Below are positions 14,392 through 22,188 of a DNA stretch of 23,612 nt, piece by piece. The stretch is from Ruminococcus flavefaciens (GTDB lineage: Bacteria; Bacillota; Clostridia; Oscillospirales; Ruminococcaceae). Location of the stretch: the NCBI GenBank assembly GCA_002348905.1, contig DEBW01000135.1:1-23612 (forward strand), given 5' to 3'. The notes beneath the pieces are model-generated. The model saw only the letters and a program-made list of their open reading frames with translations, was not told the origin of the DNA and ran no database searches. The position numbers were made by a program, and so were the translations under genes. Each line of letters begins with the position of its first letter. The first letter of the stretch is position 1.

Positions 14392-16026
14392 TTATTCAGC
14401 CTTGTCTGCGTCTTCTGTTGCAGGCTGATCTTCTTTTTCTACCTTATAAGCGCTTTCACGGCCCTTGATAGCAGCTTCTACAGAGAAAGTAACTTCTTCC
14501 TTGCTCTCTGAGCCATCTTCATTAGTAGTTCCGCCATTAAGAGTATATCCGGTGTATGTAGCGTTCATGTAGTAGCCGCCGTTCTCAGCAAAATCCTTAT
14601 CAAGAAGATTATCAATGTAAAGTGAAGGAAGCTTCTGAACCATCTCCTTGCTGCCTTCAGCAGTTACTGAGAATGTCATTTTTCCGCCTGAATATGTCGG
14701 AGTGGTGATCTCAACTTCTGAAAGACCGAGATCAGAAGCAGTCTTTTCAAGAGACTTGATGTATGCCTCATACTTGTCGCCGTCAATAACCGGCTGAGAA
14801 TAGAACGCATCATGCGCATTTACTATCTTAGTACTATAAGCATTTACCTTTTCCTGTATACCGAGAAGTTTTTCACGGTGCTGTAACTGTTTCTGAGTCT
14901 CAGGAGAGTCGATATACTCTCTTATCTCGTTGATATCGCTCTTAATGCCGTGATTGTAAAGTCCCATAACACCCCAGATACCGCCAACGATGATAGCAGA
15001 ACCGAGTATGCAGGAGAGCATTATAACAGAACCGGCTGTCTCGTTGATGCTTGTTGAACCAGCTCTCTTGATAGCAGCGCCGAGTTCAGTTTCGAGAAGG
15101 TTGATCTTTTCAGACTCTTTATTACGCTTGAACATAGCGCCGATAGCGTTAGCATAAAGAGAGAATTCAAGGTTCTCATGACCGTGGATCTGCGGCGGAA
15201 CGTTGATAAGACTTGTGTTGAGGTCGAGCTTTTCAAGTTCGTCAGTAAGTCTTACATAATCGTGAGTATCGCCGTAGAAGATGATATTCTCGATAGTCTC
15301 GCCAGTGTTACGGCTTCTGTGGAACTGGAGCATACGGAAGATGTTCTCGTTGACTGCTTCAAATACGTAGTCAGAAGATCCGCCGTAGTCATCCGGGTCG
15401 ATAGAAGCGAAACGTGAGAATGAAAGCTGTCCCTGCTCATAGAGGTTGAGAGAGATGAAGTTGTTGTCGATCTGAACAGCGAGGAGAGGCATCTTTGACT
15501 TGATCTTTGTATCAGCAAGAAGAACCTTAGTGATACAGTTGCATCCTACCATAACTGATCTGAGTGAGATACCGAGGAGCTTGAATACTTCTCTGTAGCT
15601 GTTAACGATCTCATAAGGACAAGCTGTAGCGAGCACCTTTACCATCTGCTCACCGCTGTCGTTCTTGTCAGCATCACCAACAACGACATATGTAACGCTG
15701 AATGAATCATCCAGATTAAGTTCAGCCTGCATCTGCTGCTTAACTGTTTTCTGGAGTTCATTACCCTTGCCACGGGCAACTGTCATTTCCTTGAATATTG
15801 TCAGGTTAGAGGAGATACTTACGATAGCCTCCTTATCAGGCATCTTATTTCTTTTAAGTATACCATTAACAAGTGTAGCAACGTTAGGAACATCCTTAAC
15901 GTGACCGTTTACTATAAGACCTTCTTCAAGGTTAAGTGTAGCAGCGGAAGTGATCTTGATCTTTCCGTTGCTCTCAACGCCCTTTACAACACGGACGTTT
16001 CTGTCTGTAATATCAAATGAAAGCAT
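14392..16026 (-). CDS. PilM-PilN fusion protein
   Basis: 544 residues. Residues 1-300 look like PilM, the actin-like cytoplasmic ring protein: MLSFDITDRNVRVVKGVES at the start, QQMQAELNL near 97-105, and the DNNFISLNLYEQGQLSFSR strand region near 187-205. Then comes SEKINLLETE (305-314), the conserved INLL motif that normally begins PilN and docks into PilM. A membrane helix (about 332-356), a coiled coil and a PilN-like outer domain (about 400-520) follow, with an acidic tail. In most T4P systems these are two genes; here they read as one uninterrupted frame, so the PilM-PilN contact is covalent. It lies 24 bases after pilC in the same operon. Confidence 0.88.
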   Translation of the reverse strand: MLSFDITDRNVRVVKGVESNGKIKITSAATLNLEEGLIVNGHVKDVPNVATLVNGILKRNKMPDKEAIVSISSNLTIFKEMTVARGKGNELQKTVKQQMQAELNLDDSFSVTYVVVGDADKNDSGEQMVKVLATACPYEIVNSYREVFKLLGISLRSVMVGCNCITKVLLADTKIKSKMPLLAVQIDNNFISLNLYEQGQLSFSRFASIDPDDYGGSSDYVFEAVNENIFRMLQFHRSRNTGETIENIIFYGDTHDYVRLTDELEKLDLNTSLINVPPQIHGHENLEFSLYANAIGAMFKRNKESEKINLLETELGAAIKRAGSTSINETAGSVIMLSCILGSAIIVGGIWGVMGLYNHGIKSDINEIREYIDSPETQKQLQHREKLLGIQEKVNAYSTKIVNAHDAFYSQPVIDGDKYEAYIKSLEKTASDLGLSEVEITTPTYSGGKMTFSVTAEGSKEMVQKLPSLYIDNLLDKDFAENGGYYMNATYTGYTLNGGTTNEDGSESKEEVTFSVEAAIKGRESAYKVEKEDQPATEDADKAE

Positions 16027-16050
16027 TTTTCTTTTTCCACCTTTCCGTAA

Positions 16051-17250
16051 TTATTCGTTTTCGAGACCTTCCATTGAACCATAGAGTGCAGGGTAGATAC
16101 CGATAACGACCATACCTATGATAACACCCATAACAATAAGGAGAACAGGCTCAACGAGACCAACGAGACGCTGAACAGCTGAGTCAGATTCTTCTTCGTA
16201 GTAATCAGAAGTTTTTTCAAGGATCGAGTCAAGCGCACCTGACTCCTCACCAACGTAGATTACTGAGCAGAACATAGGCTCGAAAATTTCTGTTCTGGTA
16301 ATAGAAGCTGAAAGTGTTTCACCCTGTTTTACCTCATCAACAACATCGAGGAACTTTTCGTCGATATATCTGTTGCCGAGGATAGCAGAGGATTTCTGTA
16401 AGCACTCTACCATTGGAATACCACTGGAATAAAGTGAAGAAAGAGTTCTTGCGAAACGTCCTGTGTAGATCTTTGTTACGAGAGGACCCCATGCTGGTCC
16501 TTTAAGGATAAGTCTGTCCATCTTGTAACGGAAGTTCGGGAACTTCATAGCGTACTTGAAACCGAAGAAGAGACCTGCTACAATAATGATAACAAGATAC
16601 CACTTTGTACGCAGGAAGTCAGAGAAAGCAGCCATGATCTTTGTAAGAGCAGGCATTGTTGACGGGTCTTCGTACATACCAATAAATGTAGGCATGATGA
16701 ATATGAAGAGGAACATAACGATAACAACGCAGAGTATAGCAAGTATGATAGGGTATACCATAGCGCCCTTGATCGTGTTCTTCAGTTTGTTTTCTTTTGC
16801 GTAGTGATCCGACATACGTGTCATGATAACGTCGAGCGAACCACTGGACTCACCGGCATTTGCCATTGAGATAAGAAACTCCGGGAAAGAACCGGCGTGC
16901 ATCTCAAGAGTGGATGAGAAAGATTCACCCTTTTGAACGTTCTCGTAGATGTCCTGCCAGATAGCTCTCGCCTTTTCATTTTCCTGTTCCTTAACAAGAA
17001 TGTCGATCGCCTTAACAAGTGTAAGACCTGAAGTCAGCATCGCACTCAGCTGACGGCAACAGAACGCCAGTTCCTTGGTGTCAAACTTGTAAATTGATCT
17101 TGTGTTACTTGAATCGTCTTCCGTAAAATCCTTGATGAACATTCCTCGTTCTTTCATCTTTTCGAGGAATTCCTGTTCATTCTCAGCATTTGCCTTGCCC
17201 TTGACCTGTTTACCTCTTGCGTCCTGAGCAATATAGGAATAACTCTTCAT
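16051..17250 (-). CDS. pilC: Type IV pilus inner platform protein PilC
   Basis: 399 residues, normal for PilC/GspF. Two T2SSF domains are visible: residues 61-185, starting with LAFCCRQLSAMLTSGLTLVKAI, and 263-385, starting with TGRFARTLSSLYSSGIPMVECL. Each has the conserved GE(x)SG motif (ANAGESSGSLD and YVGEESGALD). Membrane segments are at about 165-187, 217-235 and 369-392. PilC rotates or shifts with PilB to insert pilins into the fibre. It is the first gene of the upstream pilus operon. Start ATG with GGAGG seven bases upstream. Confidence 0.96.
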   Translation of the reverse strand: MKSYSYIAQDARGKQVKGKANAENEQEFLEKMKERGMFIKDFTEDDSSNTRSIYKFDTKELAFCCRQLSAMLTSGLTLVKAIDILVKEQENEKARAIWQDIYENVQKGESFSSTLEMHAGSFPEFLISMANAGESSGSLDVIMTRMSDHYAKENKLKNTIKGAMVYPIILAILCVVIVMFLFIFIMPTFIGMYEDPSTMPALTKIMAAFSDFLRTKWYLVIIIVAGLFFGFKYAMKFPNFRYKMDRLILKGPAWGPLVTKIYTGRFARTLSSLYSSGIPMVECLQKSSAILGNRYIDEKFLDVVDEVKQGETLSASITRTEIFEPMFCSVIYVGEESGALDSILEKTSDYYEEESDSAVQRLVGLVEPVLLIVMGVIIGMVVIGIYPALYGSMEGLENE

Positions 17251-17310
17251 AAAACCACCTCCATAGTTTTTTGATTAAGCCGGAACAATTCATACTGCCC
17301 TATGATAACA

Positions 17311-17339
17311 ATTATAGCATTTTAATAGTTACTTTTCAA
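17311..17339 (-). promoter_or_regulatory. Promoter of the pilC operon
   Basis: On the minus strand TTGAAA (17339-17334), a 17-base spacer and TATAAT (17316-17311) preceded by TGC (extended -10). Leader about 50 bases to the ATG at 17250. Confidence 0.75.
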
Positions 17340-17466
17340 TCGCTTTTTTGACATAAATAATCATACGTTTTTTATTAATATTCACCAACTATTATACCTT
17401 TAGTAATAGTATTCGGAGCATGGCTTGATTATTCAACAAAAAAATGACCTATAGGCAGAACAAAAC

Positions 17467-17541
17467 GCAGCATCGTTGTCCCCATGCTGCACATTGTTTA
17501 ACTTACACAAATATTATATCACAGGCGAATGTAAATTGCAA
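17467..17541 (-). promoter_or_regulatory. Putative upstream promoter plus hairpin (short RNA or attenuator) before pilC
   Basis: On the minus strand TTGCAA (17541-17536), a 17-base spacer and TATAAT (17518-17513) with extended TG. About 20 bases after the predicted start there is a hairpin: GCAGCAT (17490-17484) pairs with ATGCTGC (17473-17467), 10-base loop, followed by GTTTTGTT. This would make a very short transcript, or an attenuator from which read-through reaches pilC. The stem is only 7 base pairs, so this is tentative. Confidence 0.4.
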
Positions 17542-17703
17542 CATTAAATCGCATATTTTTGATTTTTTTGATAGAATTGTGAACTCGTGCATTAAGCCGA
17601 ATATGTATTTCGTCATTTTGCACTGATAAAGTAACGAAATCAAACTATCAAAAGCATTATATAGTAAATATAATTTCAATATGAACTATACTATTATAAT
17701 ATA
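17542..17703. other. AT-rich spacer between asnB and pilC regulatory region
   Basis: No gene is seen. The region is rich in TATA-like strings on both strands and contains no open frame with a ribosome site. It is part of the roughly 500-base gap between the asnB stop and pilC. Confidence 0.5.
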
Positions 17704-17741
17704 TAATCAAAGCAGCAGACGGCATAATACCGCCTGCTGCT
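17704..17741 (-). terminator. Terminator after asnB
   Basis: A 12-base-pair stem with one G-U pair (AGCAGCAGACGG at 17711-17722 with CCGCCTGCTGCT at 17730-17741), loop of 7. It lies just past the asnB stop; the minus-strand tail TTTGATTATAT is moderately T-rich. Confidence 0.75.
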
Positions 17742-17753
17742 GTAAATCTGACT

Positions 17754-19577
17754 TTAAGCCAGTTTTATATCAAGTGATTTCATCCAGTGATCAAGCTGTA
17801 CAAAAAAGGCAATTGTCTGTGGCAAATTCATAAGCTGCCCGTACCACTGAACGTTATCCTCATGTCTGAGCAATTTTTCGAGAGCTTCACGGCTCACAAT
17901 GTCCGTAAGTGGCGTATCCTCCGAAAGTATACTCCTCAGCTGTTCTGTTACAGCATTAAGGAATGACGGATTATGCGTTTTCGGGTACGGACTTTTCTTA
18001 CGCCACAAAACCTCATAAGGCAGCATATCCTTCATCGCCTCACGAAGCAGACCTTTTTCCCGTCCCTGATAGTCCTTGTACTCCCATTTCACGTTATACA
18101 GATACTCAGCGATACGGTGATCGCAGAACGGCACTCTGACTTCAAGTCCGCTGTACATGGACATTCTGTCCTTGCGGTCAAGAAGATTCTGCATAAACCA
18201 TTGGAAATTGAGCTGAGTCATCTCACGCATACGGCTTTCAAGTGGACTGTCATCCGGCAGTTTTTCGGAATTATCAGCAGTATTCCTGTAAGCCGAGTAA
18301 ACAAAATCCTCAGCATTGATGACCTTAGCATATCTCTCAGCTAAAAAGCTTTTTCGGTAAGCAGTGCTCTGCGCCCACGGAAAGCCGTCGGTTTCACGTA
18401 TATCCTTGTCTCTGTACCACGGATAACCGCCGAATATCTCGTCAGCACACTCTCCGGAAAGCGCCACAGTACCGTACTTTTTGAGCTCACGACAAAGGAT
18501 CAGCATAGAAGCGTCAACGTCAGCCATACCCGGCAGACCTCTTGCATCCACTGCCTCATCAAGAGCATCCACAAGTTCAGGCGTATCAACGACTACCCAA
18601 TGGTGGTCAGTGCCGAGATATTCTACCATTTTGTTGATATATTCAGGATCACTGTTTGGCTGAAAATGACTTTTTCTGAAATATTTTGCATTGTCACGGT
18701 AATCAACTGAAAAAGTTGACAATCTTTTCCCCTGCTTCTGCATTTCACAGGCTGCAACCGATGAAATAAGGCTTGAATCCAGTCCGCCGGAAAGAAAAGT
18801 ACAAACCGGCACATCAGATACAAGCTGACGGCGGATAGAATCAAGCAGCAATTCTCGGACATTTTCAGCAGTCTGCTCAAAACTCTCGTGAAGCTCATAT
18901 GCCTTTAAACGCCAGTATTCCCGCAGTTTCAGCCCGTCAGCCGAGTAATATCCGCACCACCCCGTTTTAACTTCCTTGATGCCACGTATAACTCCGCAGC
19001 CCGGAGTACGTCCCGGAGCTAAAAGCAGCAGCTCCGCAACACCGTTTTCGTCTATTTCATGCGGAATATCCGGATGAGCCAGCAAAGCCGGCAGTTCAGA
19101 CGCAAAAAGCAGTCTGTCGGAGCGTTCATAATAAAATAACGGCTTAACGCCGATACGGTCACGGGCAAGAAATACACGATGTTCAGCCTCATCATATACG
19201 GCGAATGCAAATATGCCGTTGAAGTGCTCAACACAGGCGCTTCCCCACTGAATATAGCTTCTCAGAACAACTTCCGTGTCAGAACGGGTAAAGAACATAT
19301 CACTGCCGATTTCACGGCGGATATCATCAGTATTGTAAAGCTCGCCGTTATAAACAATGGTAAAATTTTTATCTCCAACCGAAACAGTCATAGGCTGCCT
19401 GCCGCCGTCAATGTCAATGACAGCAAGACGGGTATGAACGAGCGCAGCTTCCCTTGAAAGGAACACGCCCTTCTGGTCAGGGCCTCTCCTCAGCAGAGAA
19501 GCCTGCATTTTCCGGCAATTTTCTGCCTCAGCTCTCATATCATCAGCAAAACTGATAACTCCTGCGATTCCGCACAT
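17754..19577 (-). CDS. asnB: Asparagine synthetase (glutamine-hydrolysing)
   Basis: 607 residues. Met-Cys start: C2 is the N-terminal nucleophile of the class II glutaminase domain (1 to about 215), with RRGPDQ (30-35), HTRLAVIDI (48-56) and YNGELYN (76-82). The synthetase domain has the pyrophosphatase loop SGGLDSS (263-269), SGECADEIFGGYPWY and the RVPFCDH region. It converts aspartate, glutamine and ATP to asparagine, glutamate, AMP and pyrophosphate. Members of this family can also amidate other substrates, but no neighbouring pathway suggests that here. Start ATG with GGAGGAG upstream. It is transcribed alone and ends at a hairpin; it is functionally unrelated to the pilus genes. Confidence 0.95.
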   Translation of the reverse strand: MCGIAGVISFADDMRAEAENCRKMQASLLRRGPDQKGVFLSREAALVHTRLAVIDIDGGRQPMTVSVGDKNFTIVYNGELYNTDDIRREIGSDMFFTRSDTEVVLRSYIQWGSACVEHFNGIFAFAVYDEAEHRVFLARDRIGVKPLFYYERSDRLLFASELPALLAHPDIPHEIDENGVAELLLLAPGRTPGCGVIRGIKEVKTGWCGYYSADGLKLREYWRLKAYELHESFEQTAENVRELLLDSIRRQLVSDVPVCTFLSGGLDSSLISSVAACEMQKQGKRLSTFSVDYRDNAKYFRKSHFQPNSDPEYINKMVEYLGTDHHWVVVDTPELVDALDEAVDARGLPGMADVDASMLILCRELKKYGTVALSGECADEIFGGYPWYRDKDIRETDGFPWAQSTAYRKSFLAERYAKVINAEDFVYSAYRNTADNSEKLPDDSPLESRMREMTQLNFQWFMQNLLDRKDRMSMYSGLEVRVPFCDHRIAEYLYNVKWEYKDYQGREKGLLREAMKDMLPYEVLWRKKSPYPKTHNPSFLNAVTEQLRSILSEDTPLTDIVSREALEKLLRHEDNVQWYGQLMNLPQTIAFFVQLDHWMKSLDIKLA

Positions 19578-19697
19578 AATCTCCTCCGCCGCTTTTCGGC
19601 ATACGGCACGCCGGTATAGATGCTATAGTATATGCCATATGTCTAAGAAAATGACCATATAAAGAGCATATTCCTCATAAAAATACCTCAGTTTTCC
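19578..19697. other. asnB upstream region
   Basis: About 120 bases between the asnB start and the ymdB promoter. A minus-strand TATACT at about 19630 could be an asnB -10 but lacks a good -35. Only the Shine-Dalgarno GGAGGAG is clear. Confidence 0.35.
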
Positions 19698-19726
19698 TTG
19701 ACAGCACATATTTCAAATGCTATAAT
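19698..19726 (+). promoter_or_regulatory. Consensus promoter upstream of ymdB
   Basis: TTGACA (19698-19703), 17-base spacer, TATAAT (19721-19726) preceded by TGC (extended -10). Both hexamers are perfect. It gives a leader of about 190 bases before ymdB. Confidence 0.85.
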
Positions 19727-19779
19727 TAAAGTGTAGTAATTAATTGATGTAATACTCATTTTGCCATAACGTGCAAAAT

Positions 19780-19822
19780 AAAGTGCAAGAAAAAAATTCT
19801 GATGATTTTTTTCTTGCACTTT
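19780..19822 (+). promoter_or_regulatory. Perfect 17-bp inverted repeat in the ymdB leader
   Basis: AAAGTGCAAGAAAAAAA (19780-19796) is complemented exactly by 19806-19822, loop TTCTGATGA. It lies about 47 bases after the predicted transcription start and 100 bases before the ymdB start. The T-run is inside the 3' arm, not after it, so it is not a standard terminator. It could be an attenuator, an RNA-processing site, an inefficient terminator, or a DNA operator. TTGCCA (19761) and TGGCAA (19822) add an outer pair. Confidence 0.6.
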
Positions 19823-19921
19823 GGCAACTAATAATTGTTTTTGCCCCTATGAAATCAATTTCAAGTTGTCGGGTAAATATTAATTAAAACATTCAAAGGA
19901 TAGAGATCGGAGGGAAAAATC

Positions 19922-20692
19922 TTGAAGAATCTTTTATTCATCGGCGATGTTGTCGGAAAAGCCGGATGCAGCTTTCTGAGATCAAAATTAAGTATTATAA
20001 AAAGGCAGTATGCCGTAGATGTAACTATCGTAAACGGCGAAAATTCTGCCCAGGGAAATGGGATAACACAGACCTCGGCTGAAAGCATAATAAATTCAGG
20101 CGCTGACATCATTACAACCGGAAACCATGCTTTCCGCCGCCGTGAAGCATACGATATCTTCGAGATGGATCACATTCTCCGACCAGCAAATTATCCGGAA
20201 GGCGGCGCACCTGGTAAGGGTATATGCACTTTTGATATGGGCGCATACTCAATATGTGTCATAAACCTTATGGGTACGGCATTTATGGAGGACTTAGACA
20301 ATCCTTTCACAAAAATCGACGAGCTTCTTCCACTCACCGAAACTCCGAATATTTTTGTGGATTTCCATGCCGAAGCCACTTCGGAAAAAAAAGCCATGGG
20401 ACACTATCTCACTGGCAAAGTCACGGGCGTTTTTGGAACTCATACCCATGTCCAGACCGCTGATGAAGCTATTCTCGGCGGACATACTGCTTATATAACT
20501 GATGCCGGCATGACCGGACCGGAAAATTCATGTCTCGGTGTTGAAAACGAGCAGGCAATAAACCGGTTCAGATATCATATGCCTGTACGCTTTAAAGAAG
20601 CAGAGGGCGACTGCTTTCTATGCGGTGTATGTGTGCAGTTTGATGAAAAGTGCGGCAAAACACACAAAATAGAACGGCTCATTATAAGATAG
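19922..20692 (+). CDS. ymdB: YmdB-family metallophosphoesterase
   Basis: 256 residues, typical of the family. The start is TTG at 19922, with GGAGGG seven bases upstream. The metal-site motifs are present: GDVVGKAG with D9, NGENSAQGNGIT with E40 and N41, TTGNHAF with N68 and H69, VDFHAEATSEK with H149, and GTHTHVQTADE with H174 and H176. In Bacillus subtilis YmdB is a 2',3'-cyclic nucleotide phosphodiesterase that affects biofilm and motility choice. It is followed by spoVS, the same order as in Bacillus, although the RNase Y gene usually found before it is not in this window. Confidence 0.93.
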   Translation: MKNLLFIGDVVGKAGCSFLRSKLSIIKRQYAVDVTIVNGENSAQGNGITQTSAESIINSGADIITTGNHAFRRREAYDIFEMDHILRPANYPEGGAPGKGICTFDMGAYSICVINLMGTAFMEDLDNPFTKIDELLPLTETPNIFVDFHAEATSEKKAMGHYLTGKVTGVFGTHTHVQTADEAILGGHTAYITDAGMTGPENSCLGVENEQAINRFRYHMPVRFKEAEGDCFLCGVCVQFDEKCGKTHKIERLIIR

Positions 20693-20715
20693 TATACAAA
20701 ATTTTCATTAGGGTA

Positions 20716-20744
20716 TTGATTTTTTATAAAGCTCATGATATAAT
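20716..20744 (+). promoter_or_regulatory. Promoter of spoVS
   Basis: TTGATT (20716-20721), 17-base spacer, TATAAT (20739-20744) preceded by TGA (extended -10). Leader about 115 bases. This looks like a sigma-A promoter; I could not identify a sigma-H type promoter, which controls spoVS in Bacillus. Confidence 0.65.
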
Positions 20745-20865
20745 GTATATATGCACTATAACTATGTCTGAAATTACAAAACTTTTTGTTTCTATTTAAG
20801 AGGCATATATTTTTCGGATACCACCTCGGTTACAGTGCAGAATAATCCTACAGGAGGTCACCAAC

Positions 20866-21126
20866 ATGGAGGTTTTAAAAGTATCATCACATTCAACACC
20901 AAATTCAGTAGCAGGCGCTATTGCAGGAGTCATCAGGGAGCAGAAGGCTGTTGAGGTTCAGGCTGTAGGTGCAGGCGCATCCAATCAGGCAATAAAGGCT
21001 ATTGCTATCGCAAGAGGCTATCTTGCCCCCATTGGCATTGATCTCATATGCATACCCGCATTCGCTAATATACAGATAGACGGTGAAGAGAGAACTGCTA
21101 TCAAGCTTATTTGTGAACAGAGATGA
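20866..21126 (+). CDS. spoVS: Stage V sporulation protein S
   Basis: 86 residues, full length for SpoVS: MEVLKVSSHSTPNSVAGAIA at the start, then a GAGASNQAIKAIAIARG core and an IDGEERTAIKL end, all highly conserved in the family. SpoVS is a small Alba-like protein needed in Bacillus for engulfment to late sporulation steps; its biochemical role is poorly defined, and it also occurs in non-sporulating bacteria. It has a very strong ribosome site (AGGAGGT, seven bases from the ATG), its own promoter and its own terminator. Confidence 0.96.
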   Translation: MEVLKVSSHSTPNSVAGAIAGVIREQKAVEVQAVGAGASNQAIKAIAIARGYLAPIGIDLICIPAFANIQIDGEERTAIKLICEQR

Positions 21127-21133
21127 TCACTGT

Positions 21134-21161
21134 GGCGGGCATTAATGTCCGCCTTTGTTTT
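21134..21161 (+). terminator. Terminator after spoVS
   Basis: GGCGGGCATT (21134-21143) pairs with AATGTCCGCC (21144-21153), with one G-U pair; the innermost bases would open as the loop. TTTGTTTT follows. It lies seven bases past the stop codon. Confidence 0.75.
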
Positions 21162-21199
21162 ACCTGTTTATCCCCACTTCTTTTTCGAGGAGATATTAT

Positions 21200-22120
21200 A
21201 TGAATATAGAAGTAACCAGAATCAATCACGGAGCTGAAACTGACCCTTCAGGATTTGTAAGGGCAGTAAATGAAGATTACTATTATCAGTTAAAGAAAAT
21301 AACTGATGAGATAATAAAGACTAAAGACGAAAGACCCGTGATCCTTCTCTCCGGTCCTTCAGGTTCAGGAAAGACTACAACAGCCCTGATGATAGAAAAG
21401 ATACTCACTGAAAGCGGCTGTGAAACACATACACTTTCCATGGACAATTACTTCTGTCCGCTCAGCAAGGAGGAAAAGGAGCTTGCCTCACTCGGCAAAA
21501 TGGACCTCGAATCCCCGCTGCGCATCGACAAGGATCTGCTGAATACTCAGATAGAGGCTATATCACGCTGTGAAGAGGTAGCTATCCCCTATTATGACTT
21601 TGCTGAATCCGCAAGAGGAGAATCAAGGTTCTCATTCCAAAGGAAGCCTGGCGAACTTGTTATATTTGAAGGCATACACGCCCTTAATCCGGACGTTATA
21701 ACCGTACCGGACGAAAAGCTCAACAAGATATACGTCAGCGTAAGAACAAGAGTCACCTGCGGAGATATCATCCTTCATCCTTCCAAGATACGCCTTATGC
21801 GCCGTATGATACGTGACCGCAACTTCCGCAAACGTTCTCTCCGTGAGACGATGAATATGTTCGCAAGTGTAGAAGCCGGCGAAAACAAGTATATAATGCC
21901 TTACAAATACCGCTCCGATTACGACGTTGACACCTTTATGGCTTATGAACTGAGCGTTTACAGAAATGCTCTCATAAAGGAATTATGGGCTATGAACTAT
22001 GTCCCTGAACTCAGCGACGTTATCCACGTTTTAGAAAATCTCGCACCTATAGATAGCAGTGATATAACTCCTGATTCACTCATATGTGAGTTTATCGGCA
22101 ACGGACAATTTACATATTAA
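21200..22120 (+). CDS. Uridine kinase-like nucleoside kinase
   Basis: 306 residues from ATG at 21200 (GAGGAG seven bases upstream); an earlier in-frame ATG at 21155 falls in the spoVS terminator and is rejected. Walker A GPSGSGKTT (52-60) begins a phosphoribulokinase/uridine kinase fold, with LSMDNYF, PYYDF and VIFEGIHALNP motifs as in uridine kinases. The first 45 residues lie outside the core. Members of this clostridial family lack the TGS-type N-terminus of longer homologues. It probably phosphorylates uridine or cytidine, but the exact substrate cannot be read from the sequence. No clear promoter was found; it may depend on read-through from spoVS. Confidence 0.82.
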   Translation: MNIEVTRINHGAETDPSGFVRAVNEDYYYQLKKITDEIIKTKDERPVILLSGPSGSGKTTTALMIEKILTESGCETHTLSMDNYFCPLSKEEKELASLGKMDLESPLRIDKDLLNTQIEAISRCEEVAIPYYDFAESARGESRFSFQRKPGELVIFEGIHALNPDVITVPDEKLNKIYVSVRTRVTCGDIILHPSKIRLMRRMIRDRNFRKRSLRETMNMFASVEAGENKYIMPYKYRSDYDVDTFMAYELSVYRNALIKELWAMNYVPELSDVIHVLENLAPIDSSDITPDSLICEFIGNGQFTY

Positions 22121-22124
22121 ACAC

Positions 22125-22151
22125 AAAGGGACGGCAATTCGCCGTCCCTTT
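22125..22151. terminator. Terminator between the kinase gene and proS (bidirectional)
   Basis: An 11-base-pair perfect stem (AAAGGGACGGC at 22125-22135 with GCCGTCCCTTT at 22141-22151), loop of 5. It is centred between convergent genes, with A/T-rich flanks on both sides. Confidence 0.85.
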
Positions 22152-22153
22152 AA

Positions 22154-22188
22154 TTATGCATTATGCATTAATAATTATGAATTAATAA
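22154..22188. repeat. Heptanucleotide tandem repeat at the proS end
   Basis: Five 7-base units in a row on the plus strand: TTATGCA, TTATGCA, TTAATAA, TTATGAA, TTAATAA. The last unit contains the proS stop codon and part of its final codon. Confidence 0.7.

Noticed and set aside
17348..17376. Plus-strand TTGACA in the pilC-asnB gap
   Set aside because: The -10 at the right distance is poor (TTTATT) and no gene lies downstream on the plus strand before the convergent asnB.
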